Part shown: positions 1 to 6,400 of the stretch, piece by piece
How the letters are laid out: each line of letters opens with the position of its first letter
How positions within the stretch are numbered: the first letter of the stretch is position 1
Source: an uncultured Eubacteriales bacterium
GTDB lineage: Bacteria > Bacillota > Clostridia > Oscillospirales > Acutalibacteraceae
Direction: 5' to 3'
Length of the DNA: 12,111 nucleotides
Assembly (NCBI GenBank): GCA_934444895.1
Contig: CAKSDA010000045.1
Span: forward strand, 1 to 12,111
Notes under the pieces: generated by a model
Database searches by the model: none
What the model saw: the letters and a program-made list of their open reading frames with translations, nothing else
What the model was told of the DNA's origin: nothing
Position numbers and translations under genes: made by a program

Positions 1-37
1 AGATAGGGCTTTACGAGTGTTTTGCGCTCCGTTACAG

Positions 38-481
38 TCATTCGTAGTTCCTCAATCTGCACATCATCTCATACATCGCCACTTTGTTAGAATCCCATTT
101 CAGCAGCTTTCGGGCATCGTTATACGGCAGCCATTGATATTCGCAGTGTTCGTGTGAAATAGTAGGGTCGGCATTGCACTCAAAAGCAAAGCTGTATTCA
201 GGTATAACAAAGATATTCTTGTCCCAATGCGTTCGCATATTTTCCGTCACAATTTCCGCCGGAACGAAAGCGACACTTTTGAGTTCGGTGAGTTTTTCGG
301 CTGTCACGCCGGTTTCTTCTTTTATTTCGCGCAGGGCGGCGTCCGACGGTTTTTCGTTATTCTCACCGCCGCCGGCAACAAATTGCCAAACATCAAAGTC
401 GTCGCGGCGAAACACGCAAAAACACAATTCACCTTTTATAAAACGGTAGGGAACGGCTAAAATCTGAAACGGAGCGCGCAT
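38..481 (-). CDS. NUDIX hydrolase (nucleoside-triphosphate pyrophosphatase type)
   Basis: A 147-residue single-domain NUDIX protein, probably cytoplasmic, expected to hydrolyse a nucleotide-linked diphosphate using Mg2+ or Mn2+. A complete NUDIX box spans residues 37-59: G37, E43, then R51-E52 and E55-E56, with G58-V59 closing the motif, so the metal-binding glutamates are intact. The overall layout, including the C-terminal stretch ending LLKWDSNKVAMYEM, resembles the NudB/dATP-pyrophosphatase branch (dihydroneopterin triphosphate or dATP as substrates), but the substrate cannot be fixed from sequence. The ATG at 481 follows GAGGAA at a good distance, and this binding site lies inside the last codons of the upstream coiled-coil gene, which stops 2 bp away. 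The two genes are therefore almost surely co-transcribed and probably translationally coupled. Positions 1-37 downstream hold no recognisable gene. Confidence 0.9.
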   Translation of the reverse strand: MRAPFQILAVPYRFIKGELCFCVFRRDDFDVWQFVAGGGENNEKPSDAALREIKEETGVTAEKLTELKSVAFVPAEIVTENMRTHWDKNIFVIPEYSFAFECNADPTISHEHCEYQWLPYNDARKLLKWDSNKVAMYEMMCRLRNYE

Positions 482-483
482 TT

Positions 484-843
484 TTATTCCTCGCTTTCGG
501 CTTTTAGACTTTCGATTTCGGTTGAAAGTTTATCAAAATGCGCCTGCACTTCATCTAAAATGGCTTTTGCGTTTAGTGCTGCGCATTTTATGTCTTCTAT
601 GCGGCAATCTAATTCATCGGCGGTATCCTCTAAATCTTCAAGTTCGTCATTGTCGGCAGTTACGGCTAACCCGACAGGACTGTTGATAAAATTTGCGTTG
701 GCTCCGTCACCGGATATTTTAACTGCATAAAGCGGAGTTTGATTGAAAGAAATATTTTGTCCGTCACCGGAAAGTTCGATGCTTTTGAGCATATTTTCTA
801 ATTTTTCAATTCTGCTTTCAAGCTCTGCGATTTTGTTTTCCAC
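484..843 (-). CDS. Small coiled-coil protein with duplicated SGDG motif, function unknown
   Basis: I do not recognise this 119-residue acidic protein. Three parts can be seen. Residues 1-22 form a heptad-like helix rich in E, K, L and I. Residues 23-62 carry two near-copies of a motif, SGDGQNISFNQTP (25-37) and SGDGANANFINSP (44-56), each preceded by a hydrophobic/charged stretch and suggesting a duplicated beta hairpin or turn. Residues 65-117 form a long D/E-rich helix with coiled-coil periodicity. There is no signal peptide, membrane segment or Cys/His metal site. The start is GTG at 843, preceded by AAAGGA 9 bases upstream; that binding site overlaps the end of the AraC remnant. It sits directly upstream of the NUDIX gene (2 bp gap) and shares its promoter. 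A structural or oligomeric scaffold role is possible but is only inference. Confidence 0.75.
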   Translation of the reverse strand: MENKIAELESRIEKLENMLKSIELSGDGQNISFNQTPLYAVKISGDGANANFINSPVGLAVTADNDELEDLEDTADELDCRIEDIKCAALNAKAILDEVQAHFDKLSTEIESLKAESEE

Positions 844-848
844 TTAAA

Positions 849-956
849 TCATCCTTTCGTTTTTGCACGGCGTTTTTTCGAAACTCTGCCGGGGGTGATG
901 TCGGTTTGGGCTTTAAAAACACGGCTGAATGCTGCACAGTTTTAAAAGCCGCAGTT
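849..956 (-). pseudogene. C-terminal remnant of an AraC-family transcriptional regulator
   Basis: Reading the minus strand from 956 to the TGA at 849-851 gives NCGF, a stop codon (TAA at 942-944), then NCAAFSRVFKAQTDITPG followed by a basic tail RVSKKRRAKTKG. The pattern GF-x-N-x-x-x-F-S-R-x-F-K-x-x-x-x-x-T/S-P-G is the second helix-turn-helix of AraC/XylS regulators. Nothing of the first helix-turn-helix or the ligand domain is present upstream, where the promoter follows at once. The internal stop falls in the position after GF. This looks like a regulator gene reduced by internal deletion to its last roughly 33 codons, now serving as the leader of the coiled-coil/NUDIX operon. It is a remnant and not a working gene. 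Confidence 0.7.
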
Positions 957-976
957 TAAATAATTTTTCATTTATC

Positions 977-1005
977 ATTTTAGCATAATTAACCGGCTGT
1001 CACAA
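977..1005 (-). promoter_or_regulatory. Promoter for the minus-strand coiled-coil/NUDIX operon
   Basis: On the minus strand TTGTGA (1005-1000) is followed after exactly 17 bases by TAAAAT (982-977), a good sigma-A match at -10 (5 of 6) and a fair one at -35 (4 of 6). Transcription would begin near 970, just upstream of the AraC remnant, giving a leader of about 125 bases before the GTG at 843. Confidence 0.5.
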
Positions 1006-1010
1006 CCGGC
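991..1010. repeat. Direct repeat AACCGGC x2 flanking the -35 box (possible operator)
   Basis: AACCGGC occurs at 991-997 and again at 1004-1010, 13 bases start to start, bracketing the -35 hexamer of the minus-strand promoter. On that strand it reads GCCGGTT, gtgaca, GCCGGTT. AraC-family proteins commonly bind direct repeats near -35, so this may be a relic or live operator. A/T-rich AATT flanks it on both sides. Confidence 0.35.
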
Positions 1011-1125
1011 AATTGAAAATCTGCCATAAATTTTCTCATTAAATTCCAAATTTTAAAATAAGAAGTTTACAGGAAAATTCTATCCGACAAAACCAATTTG
1101 CCCCTATTAAACATAAGTACAACTA

Positions 1126-1154
1126 TTGACCGTTTTGGGGAAAACTATTATAAT
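1126..1154 (+). promoter_or_regulatory. Promoter of the DNA-deoxyinosine glycosylase gene
   Basis: TTGACC (1126-1131), a 17-base spacer, and a perfect TATAAT (1149-1154) make a near-consensus sigma-A promoter. Transcription would begin at about 1161, only some 15 bases before the ATG at 1176, leaving just room for the binding site AGGGGGA at 1164-1170. This excludes the ATG-less upstream extension of the reading frame to 1098 as coding. Confidence 0.7.
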
Positions 1155-1175
1155 TATAATAATAGGGGGACTGTT

Positions 1176-1679
1176 ATGTCTGATAAAGAGTACATGCATT
1201 TAAAGCATACAAACAAACCGGTATGGGACTGTAATTGCGAGTCAATAATACTGGGAACATTTCCGTCGGTGCTTTCCCGCAAAAACAAATTTTTCTACGG
1301 GAATCCGCAAAACAGGTTTTGGCGTGTTATGGCACATGTGCTTGGCTTTGCAATGCCTCAAACCGTAGAAGAAAAGAAAAACATGCTGCTCTCCTGCAAA
1401 ATTGCTCTGTGGGATGTTATTGACGAATGTGATATAATAGGCTCTTCAGACAGTTCGATAAAAAATGTTATACCGAACAATGTTTCGGAGATTATAAATA
1501 AATCGGCGATAAATAAAATATTTGTAAACGGAGCCACCGCAGAGAGGTTATACAATAAATATTTATTTAAAACCATTAATATAAAACCGATTTTGCTGCC
1601 GTCTACAAGCCCGGCAAATGCTTCCTATTCATTTGAAAGACTTTGTGATAAATGGGCTGTGATAAATGAAAAGCAGTAA
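1176..1679 (+). CDS. DNA-deoxyinosine glycosylase (uracil-DNA glycosylase superfamily)
   Basis: A 167-residue monofunctional base-excision glycosylase expected to remove hypoxanthine, the deamination product of adenine, from DNA. Signature pieces are LGTFPS (26-31), FFYGNPQNRFWRVM (39-52) in the substrate-binding region, LWDVIDEC (78-85), and LLPSTSPANAS (140-150), the last matching the conserved C-terminal loop of this superfamily. Together these are typical of the family-6 (HDG) branch and not of classical Ung. Length is normal for the family. The reading frame is open back to 1098, but the promoter at 1126-1154 and the binding site AGGGGGA 5 bases before the ATG at 1176 settle the start. 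The gene stands alone, with 106 bp of A/T-rich sequence before the MATE gene and no clear terminator between them. Confidence 0.88.
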   Translation: MSDKEYMHLKHTNKPVWDCNCESIILGTFPSVLSRKNKFFYGNPQNRFWRVMAHVLGFAMPQTVEEKKNMLLSCKIALWDVIDECDIIGSSDSSIKNVIPNNVSEIINKSAINKIFVNGATAERLYNKYLFKTINIKPILLPSTSPANASYSFERLCDKWAVINEKQ

Positions 1680-1723
1680 TAAAGGGGCAGTAATTAAAAA
1701 GAAATAAGCAATATAAAGTAATA

Positions 1724-1765
1724 TTTTAAAATAGTGATTTTAAAATATAAAACCGTATTTTAAAA
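1724..1765. repeat. Three copies of palindrome TTTTAAAA upstream of MATE gene
   Basis: TTTTAAAA occurs at 1724-1731, 1738-1745 and 1758-1765 in the short spacer before the MATE start. The octamer is self-complementary. In such A/T-rich DNA it could be chance, but the clustering immediately before a transporter gene would also suit an operator. Confidence 0.25.
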
Positions 1766-1785
1766 GCAAGGCAGATGAAGTTCTA

Positions 1786-3126
1786 ATGGAAAAAAATCTT
1801 ACAACCGGAAGTGTATTCAAAAATTTAATTTTTTTCTCACTGCCGTATTTATTGTCGTATTTTTTACAGACGCTTTACGGAATGGCAGATTTGTTTATTA
1901 TAGGTCAGTTTGAAAATGTTGCCGCAACAACGGCAGTATCTATCGGTTCGCAAATAATGCATATGCTTACCGTAATGATAGTGGGCCTTGCAATGGGCAC
2001 CACTGTAAGCATAGGAAAAGCAGTGGGTAAAGGCGATCATGAACGCGTTTCAAAGGTTGCCGGAAATACAATAACGCTTTTTTTGGTTGTTTCGGCACTG
2101 CTTACAGTAATTTTGCTTTTGCTTGTAAGACCTATAACTGCGGTAATGGATACTCCTGATGAGGCCGTATCCGGAACGGTTGGTTATCTTATGGTGTGTT
2201 TTATAGGTATTCCTTTTATTACGGCGTACAATATCATAAGTTCAATATTTCGCGGAATGGGCGATTCAAAAAGTCCTATGTATTTTATTTCGGTCGCCTG
2301 CGTTTCAAATATTATACTAGATTATATTTTTATAGGAGCCATGCATCTGGGACCTGTCGGAGCCGCTCTCGGAACCACATTATCCCAGGCAATAAGCGTT
2401 GTTATCTCCCTTGTTGTAATTATATCGCGTAAAAGCCTTGTAATAAGAAAGGACGACATAAAGCCGAACCGTCTTGTTACATCAAAAATTTTGGGTATAG
2501 GCGTTCCGATCGCTCTGCAGGATGGATTTATTCAAATTTCTTTTATTATAATAACAATAATTGCAAACAGCCGCGGACTTACCGATGCGGCGGCAGTGGG
2601 TATTGTAGAAAAAATAATAGGATTTGTATTTTTGGTGCCTTCTTCAATGCTGTCGGCTGTTTCGGCAATCGGAGCGCAGAATATAGGCGCAGACAAGCCT
2701 AAAAGAGCAATTTCAACCCTTAGGTACGCAATATTTATATGCGTATGCTTCGGAGCCGCCGTAGCAGTTGCGGTACAGTTTGTTTCAAGCCCGCTTGTAT
2801 CCCTTTTTACGGATGACGCGGCAGTTGCAATCTCAGGCGGCAGATACTTAAGAGGATATATTTGGGACTGTTTCTTTGCCGGAATACAATTTTGCTTCAG
2901 CGGATATTTTTGTGCTATAGGAAAATCCGGGTTATCGTTTTTACATAATTTTATTTCCATATGTTGTATCAGAATTCCGGGCGCATATTTTACATCGCTT
3001 TATTATCCCGGCACTCTTTTCCCTATGGGACTTGCGTCTGCGGCCGGATCATTAGTATCATCCGTGGTATGCGTTATAGCATTTGCTATATTAAACCGGA
3101 TGAAAAATAAATCCTATGCAGAATAG
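1786..3126 (+). CDS. MATE family multidrug/cation antiporter
   Basis: A 446-residue integral membrane protein of the multi-antimicrobial extrusion family, which exports organic cations, drugs or metabolites in exchange for Na+ or H+. The protein is an even ladder of about twelve hydrophobic segments in two six-helix halves. Family hallmarks include the opening LTTGSVFKNLIFFSLPYLLS, the helix-1 segment GMADLFIIGQF, the loop AVGKGDHERV between early helices, and SSIFRGMGDSKSPMYF in the middle. Length is typical (about 440-460). The ATG at 1786 fits the family start, though its binding site is weak (AAGG about 13 bases upstream). No partner regulator or terminator is seen; it may be transcribed alone or by read-through from the glycosylase gene. 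The exported substrate cannot be predicted. Confidence 0.92.
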   Translation: MEKNLTTGSVFKNLIFFSLPYLLSYFLQTLYGMADLFIIGQFENVAATTAVSIGSQIMHMLTVMIVGLAMGTTVSIGKAVGKGDHERVSKVAGNTITLFLVVSALLTVILLLLVRPITAVMDTPDEAVSGTVGYLMVCFIGIPFITAYNIISSIFRGMGDSKSPMYFISVACVSNIILDYIFIGAMHLGPVGAALGTTLSQAISVVISLVVIISRKSLVIRKDDIKPNRLVTSKILGIGVPIALQDGFIQISFIIITIIANSRGLTDAAAVGIVEKIIGFVFLVPSSMLSAVSAIGAQNIGADKPKRAISTLRYAIFICVCFGAAVAVAVQFVSSPLVSLFTDDAAVAISGGRYLRGYIWDCFFAGIQFCFSGYFCAIGKSGLSFLHNFISICCIRIPGAYFTSLYYPGTLFPMGLASAAGSLVSSVVCVIAFAILNRMKNKSYAE

Positions 3127-3208
3127 TTTTTTAAAATCAACACTTGTAAATTTAACCGACCGTTGAGCAGATATTGAAAAGTATTTTAGAAGTATTTTTT
3201 AAAATCAA
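3127..3208. repeat. 14-bp exact direct repeat TTTTTTAAAATCAA
   Basis: TTTTTTAAAATCAA occurs at 3127-3140, right after the MATE stop codon, and again at 3195-3208. It lies in the 245-bp gap between the MATE and trehalase genes, which otherwise holds a small hairpin (GCAAC/GTTGC, 3224-3238) and a candidate promoter. Function unknown. Confidence 0.3.
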
Positions 3209-3239
3209 TCGAAAACTAATAATCGCAACCTAAAGTTGC

Positions 3240-3268
3240 TTTACTTAAATCATTTAAACTGTTATACT
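3240..3268 (+). promoter_or_regulatory. Candidate promoter for the trehalase gene
   Basis: TTTACT (3240-3245), a 17-base spacer and TATACT (3263-3268, 5 of 6 at -10). This would give a leader of about 95 bases before the ATG at 3372. The leader has a G/C-rich stretch (3308-3343) able to form a short hairpin CGGCA-tagg-TGCCG, then the gene's binding site GGAGG at 3360-3364. Confidence 0.35.
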
Positions 3269-3371
3269 ACCACTGTGTAAAAAAACTATCCCTGCACACC
3301 ACACTAACGGCGATTTTGAGCTTGCCGGCATAGGTGCCGCCTAAAATAAAAACAAATACGGAGGAACAAAA

Positions 3372-4598
3372 ATGACAAATACCGAAAAATTTATTTTGGA
3401 TAATTGGAAAAACACAGTTCGTCAAAACAATGAGGACGGCGACGGAAGAGACCCACTGATAGGCCTTCCGAATGAATATACTGTTCCTTGTATTTCCGGT
3501 ATGTTTCAGGAAATGTATTATTGGGATACATATTTCACAAATGTGGGACTTATTGAATCCGGCCTTGCGGATCTGGCTCGTAAAAATACCGAAAATGTCG
3601 CATATCTCATAAACCGCTTCGGATATATGCCTAACGGAAACAGAATAAGTTTTCTTTCAAGATCGCAGCCTCCGTTTTTTTCTAAAATGGTTTACGATGT
3701 TTATAATGTTACTAAGGATAAAGATTGGCTTTCAAAAATGTATTCTTCCATTCAAACAGAGTACAGATTTTGGCAGACCGACAGAAACACAAAAACCGGT
3801 TTGAACAGGTATTTTTGCGATTGGGAGCTTGTGTACAAGGAGTTTGCACCATGCTTTTGTGATAGAATAGATCTTCCGAAACCAAAGGACGAAGAAACCG
3901 AAAAGGAATATGCGAAGGGACTTCTTTCTGTTGCGGAAAGCGGATGGGATTGTACAAGCCGCTTTGGAACAAAAACGCATTGGTTTAATCCGGTTGATTT
4001 AAACAGCCTTTTATATGCCCTGGAAAGGAACATGGCGTTTTTTGCCGGAGAGCTTGAAAACGGTAAACAGGATTTGTGGAACGAACGGGCAAACAACCGC
4101 GCGGAGCTTATGGAAAAACTTTTGTGGGACGACTCCATAGGCATGTTCTGTGATTATGATTTTGTTAATAATAAAAAAGGCGACCTTGTTTCGGTTGCAG
4201 CATTCTATCCATTGTTTGTGGGTCTTGCCACTAAGGCACAGGCTGAAAAGACCGCCGGGCTGCTCTGCAAACTCGAAGGTGAATTCGGAATTGCCGGAAG
4301 CGAAAATAGGGATGATTTACTGGAACTGCAATGGGATTATCCGCACAGCTGGGCATGTCTTAACTATATTGTGTATAAGGGACTTAACAATTATGGGTAT
4401 TATGATGACGCAAACAGAGTTGCCGAAAAGTTTTGTCTGACTATTGAAAAAACCTTTGAAAAGACGGGCGATTTATGGGAAAAATATGATGTAAGAACCG
4501 GAGATGTTTCGGTGACTAGGGAATATGAGAGTCCGCATATGATGGGTTGGACAGCAGGCGTTTATATTTATTTTAAAAAACATGTTGTGAAAAAGTAA
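3372..4598 (+). CDS. Cytoplasmic alpha,alpha-trehalase, glycoside hydrolase family 37
   Basis: A 408-residue enzyme expected to split trehalose into two glucose molecules. The GH37 landmarks appear in order: FQEMYYWDTYF (45-55, first trehalase signature), GYMPNGNR (84-91), RSQPP (97-101), AESGWDCTSRF (188-198) with the expected catalytic acid D193, QWDYPHSWA (320-328, second signature), and WEKYDV (369-374) with the expected catalytic base E370. There is no signal peptide or membrane anchor, so the substrate must be imported or made inside the cell. It is shorter than E. coli TreA/TreF (about 550), mainly at the N-terminus before the first signature. The first signature lacks the usual PGG (ISGM here) and the second has HSWAC where NGWAP is common, so activity on a related disaccharide is possible. 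The start has GGAGG 7 bases upstream. It is a single-gene unit closed by the hairpin at 4721. Confidence 0.85.
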   Translation: MTNTEKFILDNWKNTVRQNNEDGDGRDPLIGLPNEYTVPCISGMFQEMYYWDTYFTNVGLIESGLADLARKNTENVAYLINRFGYMPNGNRISFLSRSQPPFFSKMVYDVYNVTKDKDWLSKMYSSIQTEYRFWQTDRNTKTGLNRYFCDWELVYKEFAPCFCDRIDLPKPKDEETEKEYAKGLLSVAESGWDCTSRFGTKTHWFNPVDLNSLLYALERNMAFFAGELENGKQDLWNERANNRAELMEKLLWDDSIGMFCDYDFVNNKKGDLVSVAAFYPLFVGLATKAQAEKTAGLLCKLEGEFGIAGSENRDDLLELQWDYPHSWACLNYIVYKGLNNYGYYDDANRVAEKFCLTIEKTFEKTGDLWEKYDVRTGDVSVTREYESPHMMGWTAGVYIYFKKHVVKK

Positions 4599-4720
4599 AA
4601 GCCGAAAAGCCAAAATTTTAAAAACTCAATTGAAGAATAAAATTTTCAGCCCAAAATAAACATAAACGGTTTTAAGTTTTAAAGAGTGCAGTATAAAATA
4701 GGGAAATAGTTAAAATAGTG

Positions 4721-4765
4721 AAACAGGCAGGTTGGAATTTCCATGTTCCAACCTGCCTGTTTTTT
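4721..4765 (+). terminator. Strong intrinsic terminator between trehalase and galactokinase
   Basis: A perfect 17-bp stem (4721-4737 with 4746-4762), G/C-rich in its centre (CAGGCAGGTTGG), an 8-base loop, and a T run to 4765. It ends the trehalase transcript. Read from the other strand the hairpin is followed only by TTT, so it is a weaker but possible stop for the convergent galactokinase transcript. Confidence 0.9.
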
Positions 4766-4823
4766 AAATGCTTTTAATTTTTAATAATTTTTTAAATATT
4801 AAAGTTATTTATTCTGATTCCAT

Positions 4824-6098
4824 TTAAATTTTAAGCTCATATCCGCCTACCGGCCTTATTTTTATAGTAAAGCAGCAACCTTCTCCAAAAACTTTCTCCA
4901 TTATGGAGCAATATTCGTTCGTAAGTTCACAGGGGATATAACACTGAATTGTTCCTGCAAATCCGCCGCCGTGAACGCGGCAGGCACCCTTGCCCTTTAA
5001 AAACTTCCTTGTAAGCGCTATTGCAAGCATAAGGCCCTGACTTGAAACATCTGAAACGGAATACAAATTTTGCAGGTATTCTCCGGAGGATATTCCGGAT
5101 TCGGTTACAAGTTTTAAAAAGTCCTTAAAATCGCCTGACTCAAGCGCTTTTCTTTGGTCTGAAACACGCTTTTGTTCCCCAAAAAAGTGAATTGCCCTGA
5201 GCACGCTTCTGTCGCCGAACTTTTCCCTTAATGAAGGAATATTAAAATAAAAATCCTCCTCATCTACAAAGCGCAAAACATCGGCGTCAAAATAACTGCT
5301 TATCTGCTTTAATTCGGTGGTTATATCTGCATAATCGTTTGTAAGATTTGCATGGTTTCCGCCGGTATTTACTATTATAAGATTGTATCCGAAATTTAAA
5401 GGATTGAAATCAATATTTTCAATCACAGGATTTTTCAGGTCTGAAAAATCCGCAAATGTAATGCTGCCGCAGGCACTTGCCATTTGATCCAGAAGCCCTG
5501 ACGGTTTTTTAAAGAAAACATTTTCGGCATACTGGCAGAATTTTGCAATTTGGATTGCCGGCATTTTATTTTCACCAAACATTTTGTTTATGATTTCGGC
5601 AATAAGTACTTCAAATGCCGCGGATGATGAAAGACCGGACCCCTTTAAAACATTTGAAACGGTATAGGCGTCAAAGCCCCGTATATTCACATTGTTTTTA
5701 GCAAACGCCGAGCATACCCCTCGTATAAGGGAAGCAGACATTCCGGCTTCATTTTCAAAAGGCTCCAAAGAATTTATATCAACGGTATCCATGTCAAACC
5801 CTTCGGACTTGACATTTATAAAATTGCTTTGATTTTCCGATACAACCGCAACAATATCAAGATCAACGCTCGCAGCCAAAACCGAGCCGTGCTGATGGTC
5901 GGTGTGGTTTCCGCCTATTTCGGTACGCCCAGGTGCACTGAATATGTGAACATTGCTTCTTCCGGGGAAAAGACTTTCAAACTCCTTTAAAGCTTTTATA
6001 TAGCGTTTTCGCGGTTCTTCAGCGCTTTGATAAAGGTAGATAAACTGTTTATCATATTTCCCGCTTGATATGTTATTTATAATCTGTTTTGTGTTCAT
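4824..6098 (-). CDS. galK: Galactokinase (GHMP kinase family)
   Basis: A 424-residue cytoplasmic kinase that phosphorylates galactose at C1 with ATP, the first committed step of the Leloir pathway. Residues 57-68, GRTEIGGNHTDH, are the galactokinase signature in the G-G-N-H-T-D form (E. coli has GEHTD). KGSGLSSSAA (152-161) is the GHMP phosphate-binding loop, GLLDQMAS (201-208) holds the expected catalytic base D204, and VHGGGFAGT (375-383) is GHMP motif 3. Length suits the longer clostridial forms. The frame can be opened with a TTG at 6113, but that codon overlaps the ribosome binding site GAGGT (6111-6107), so the ATG at 6098, 8 bases after it, is the start. No galT, galE or mutarotase is in the window. 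The convergent trehalase is the only carbohydrate neighbour. A related sugar-1-kinase specificity cannot be excluded. Confidence 0.92.
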   Translation of the reverse strand: MNTKQIINNISSGKYDKQFIYLYQSAEEPRKRYIKALKEFESLFPGRSNVHIFSAPGRTEIGGNHTDHQHGSVLAASVDLDIVAVVSENQSNFINVKSEGFDMDTVDINSLEPFENEAGMSASLIRGVCSAFAKNNVNIRGFDAYTVSNVLKGSGLSSSAAFEVLIAEIINKMFGENKMPAIQIAKFCQYAENVFFKKPSGLLDQMASACGSITFADFSDLKNPVIENIDFNPLNFGYNLIIVNTGGNHANLTNDYADITTELKQISSYFDADVLRFVDEEDFYFNIPSLREKFGDRSVLRAIHFFGEQKRVSDQRKALESGDFKDFLKLVTESGISSGEYLQNLYSVSDVSSQGLMLAIALTRKFLKGKGACRVHGGGFAGTIQCYIPCELTNEYCSIMEKVFGEGCCFTIKIRPVGGYELKI

Positions 6099-6135
6099 GT
6101 GTGCGTACCTCAAAAATCCAATATTATTTTATTGT

Positions 6136-6164
6136 ATTGTAACAAATAATATGCTAAACTTTAA
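6136..6164 (-). promoter_or_regulatory. galK: Candidate galK promoter
   Basis: On the minus strand TTAAAG (6164-6159), 17 bases, then TACAAT (6141-6136, 5 of 6 at -10), with a second TACAAT overlapping just downstream. The transcript would start near 6129, about 30 bases before the galK ATG. No operator is obvious. Confidence 0.4.
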
Positions 6165-6183
6165 CATGTGAATTATTGTATTA

Positions 6184-6278
6184 CGAAAGCCGGGAGCCCC
6201 TTTGGTTATTATCCGGGTATTGCAAGAATTGTAAGCCGGAAAATCAGCTGCACCGCGTGGGATTTAAGTCCGCTTTCG
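6184..6278. other. Foldable G/C-richer intergenic block, possible structured RNA of unknown class
   Basis: Between galK and tmcAL (6099-6400) no convincing gene was found; the only open frame over 60 codons starts with a GTG without a binding site and has an unnatural composition. Instead a block stands out from its A/T-rich flanks. CGAAAGC at 6184-6190 pairs perfectly with GCTTTCG at 6272-6278 and continues, past a bulged C, with GG (6192-6193) to CC (6270-6271). Inside, TCCGG (6212-6216) pairs with CCGGA (6236-6240), enclosing TTGCAA-gaa-TTGTAA (6220-6234). A separate hairpin TGCCACC (6306-6312) with GG/TGGCA (6328-6337) follows. Read as plus strand it would lie 120 bases before tmcAL; as minus strand it would lie upstream of the galK promoter. 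I could not match it to a known riboswitch, and the transcribed strand is unknown. Confidence 0.35.
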
Positions 6279-6400
6279 GTCATTCAATGTTATATTTGTT
6301 ATATCTGCCACCGGAATTTTTGTTTTTGGCGATGGCATGAGGTTATTATACCATAATACATGTTATTATAAAATACTTTTTTGTTTTAAGGAGCAAAAAT

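Noticed and set aside
1098..1175. N-terminal extension of the deoxyinosine glycosylase frame
   Set aside because: A near-consensus promoter lies inside it and a good binding site precedes the later ATG.
2532..2960. Minus-strand open frame of 142 codons inside the first MATE gene
   Set aside because: Antisense to conserved transmembrane coding sequence, with no binding site or recognisable domain.
3263..3346. Short stop-bounded frame ending TNGDFELAGIGAA before the trehalase gene, perhaps a gene remnant
   Set aside because: Only about 28 codons, no start, and no family recognised; it fits an untranslated leader with a small hairpin.
3752..4144. Minus-strand open frame of 130 codons inside the trehalase gene
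   Set aside because: It overlaps strongly conserved GH37 coding sequence and is Ser/Phe-rich as expected for an antisense shadow.
6241..6275. T-box-like stretch (ACCGCG followed by GTCC)
   Set aside because: The UGGN part needed to bind the tRNA acceptor end is missing (CUGC here). No terminator with a T run follows, and no stem I with its usual motifs is visible.
6327..6345. GGCGATGG resembling the start of a fluoride riboswitch
   Set aside because: Only eight bases match; the pseudoknot partner and the conserved downstream segment are absent.
6168..6356. Open frame of 62 codons on the plus strand between galK and tmcAL
   Set aside because: It starts with GTG without a binding site and is rich in Cys, Trp and Tyr like random translation. 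It also overlaps the foldable block, whose pairing explains the composition better.
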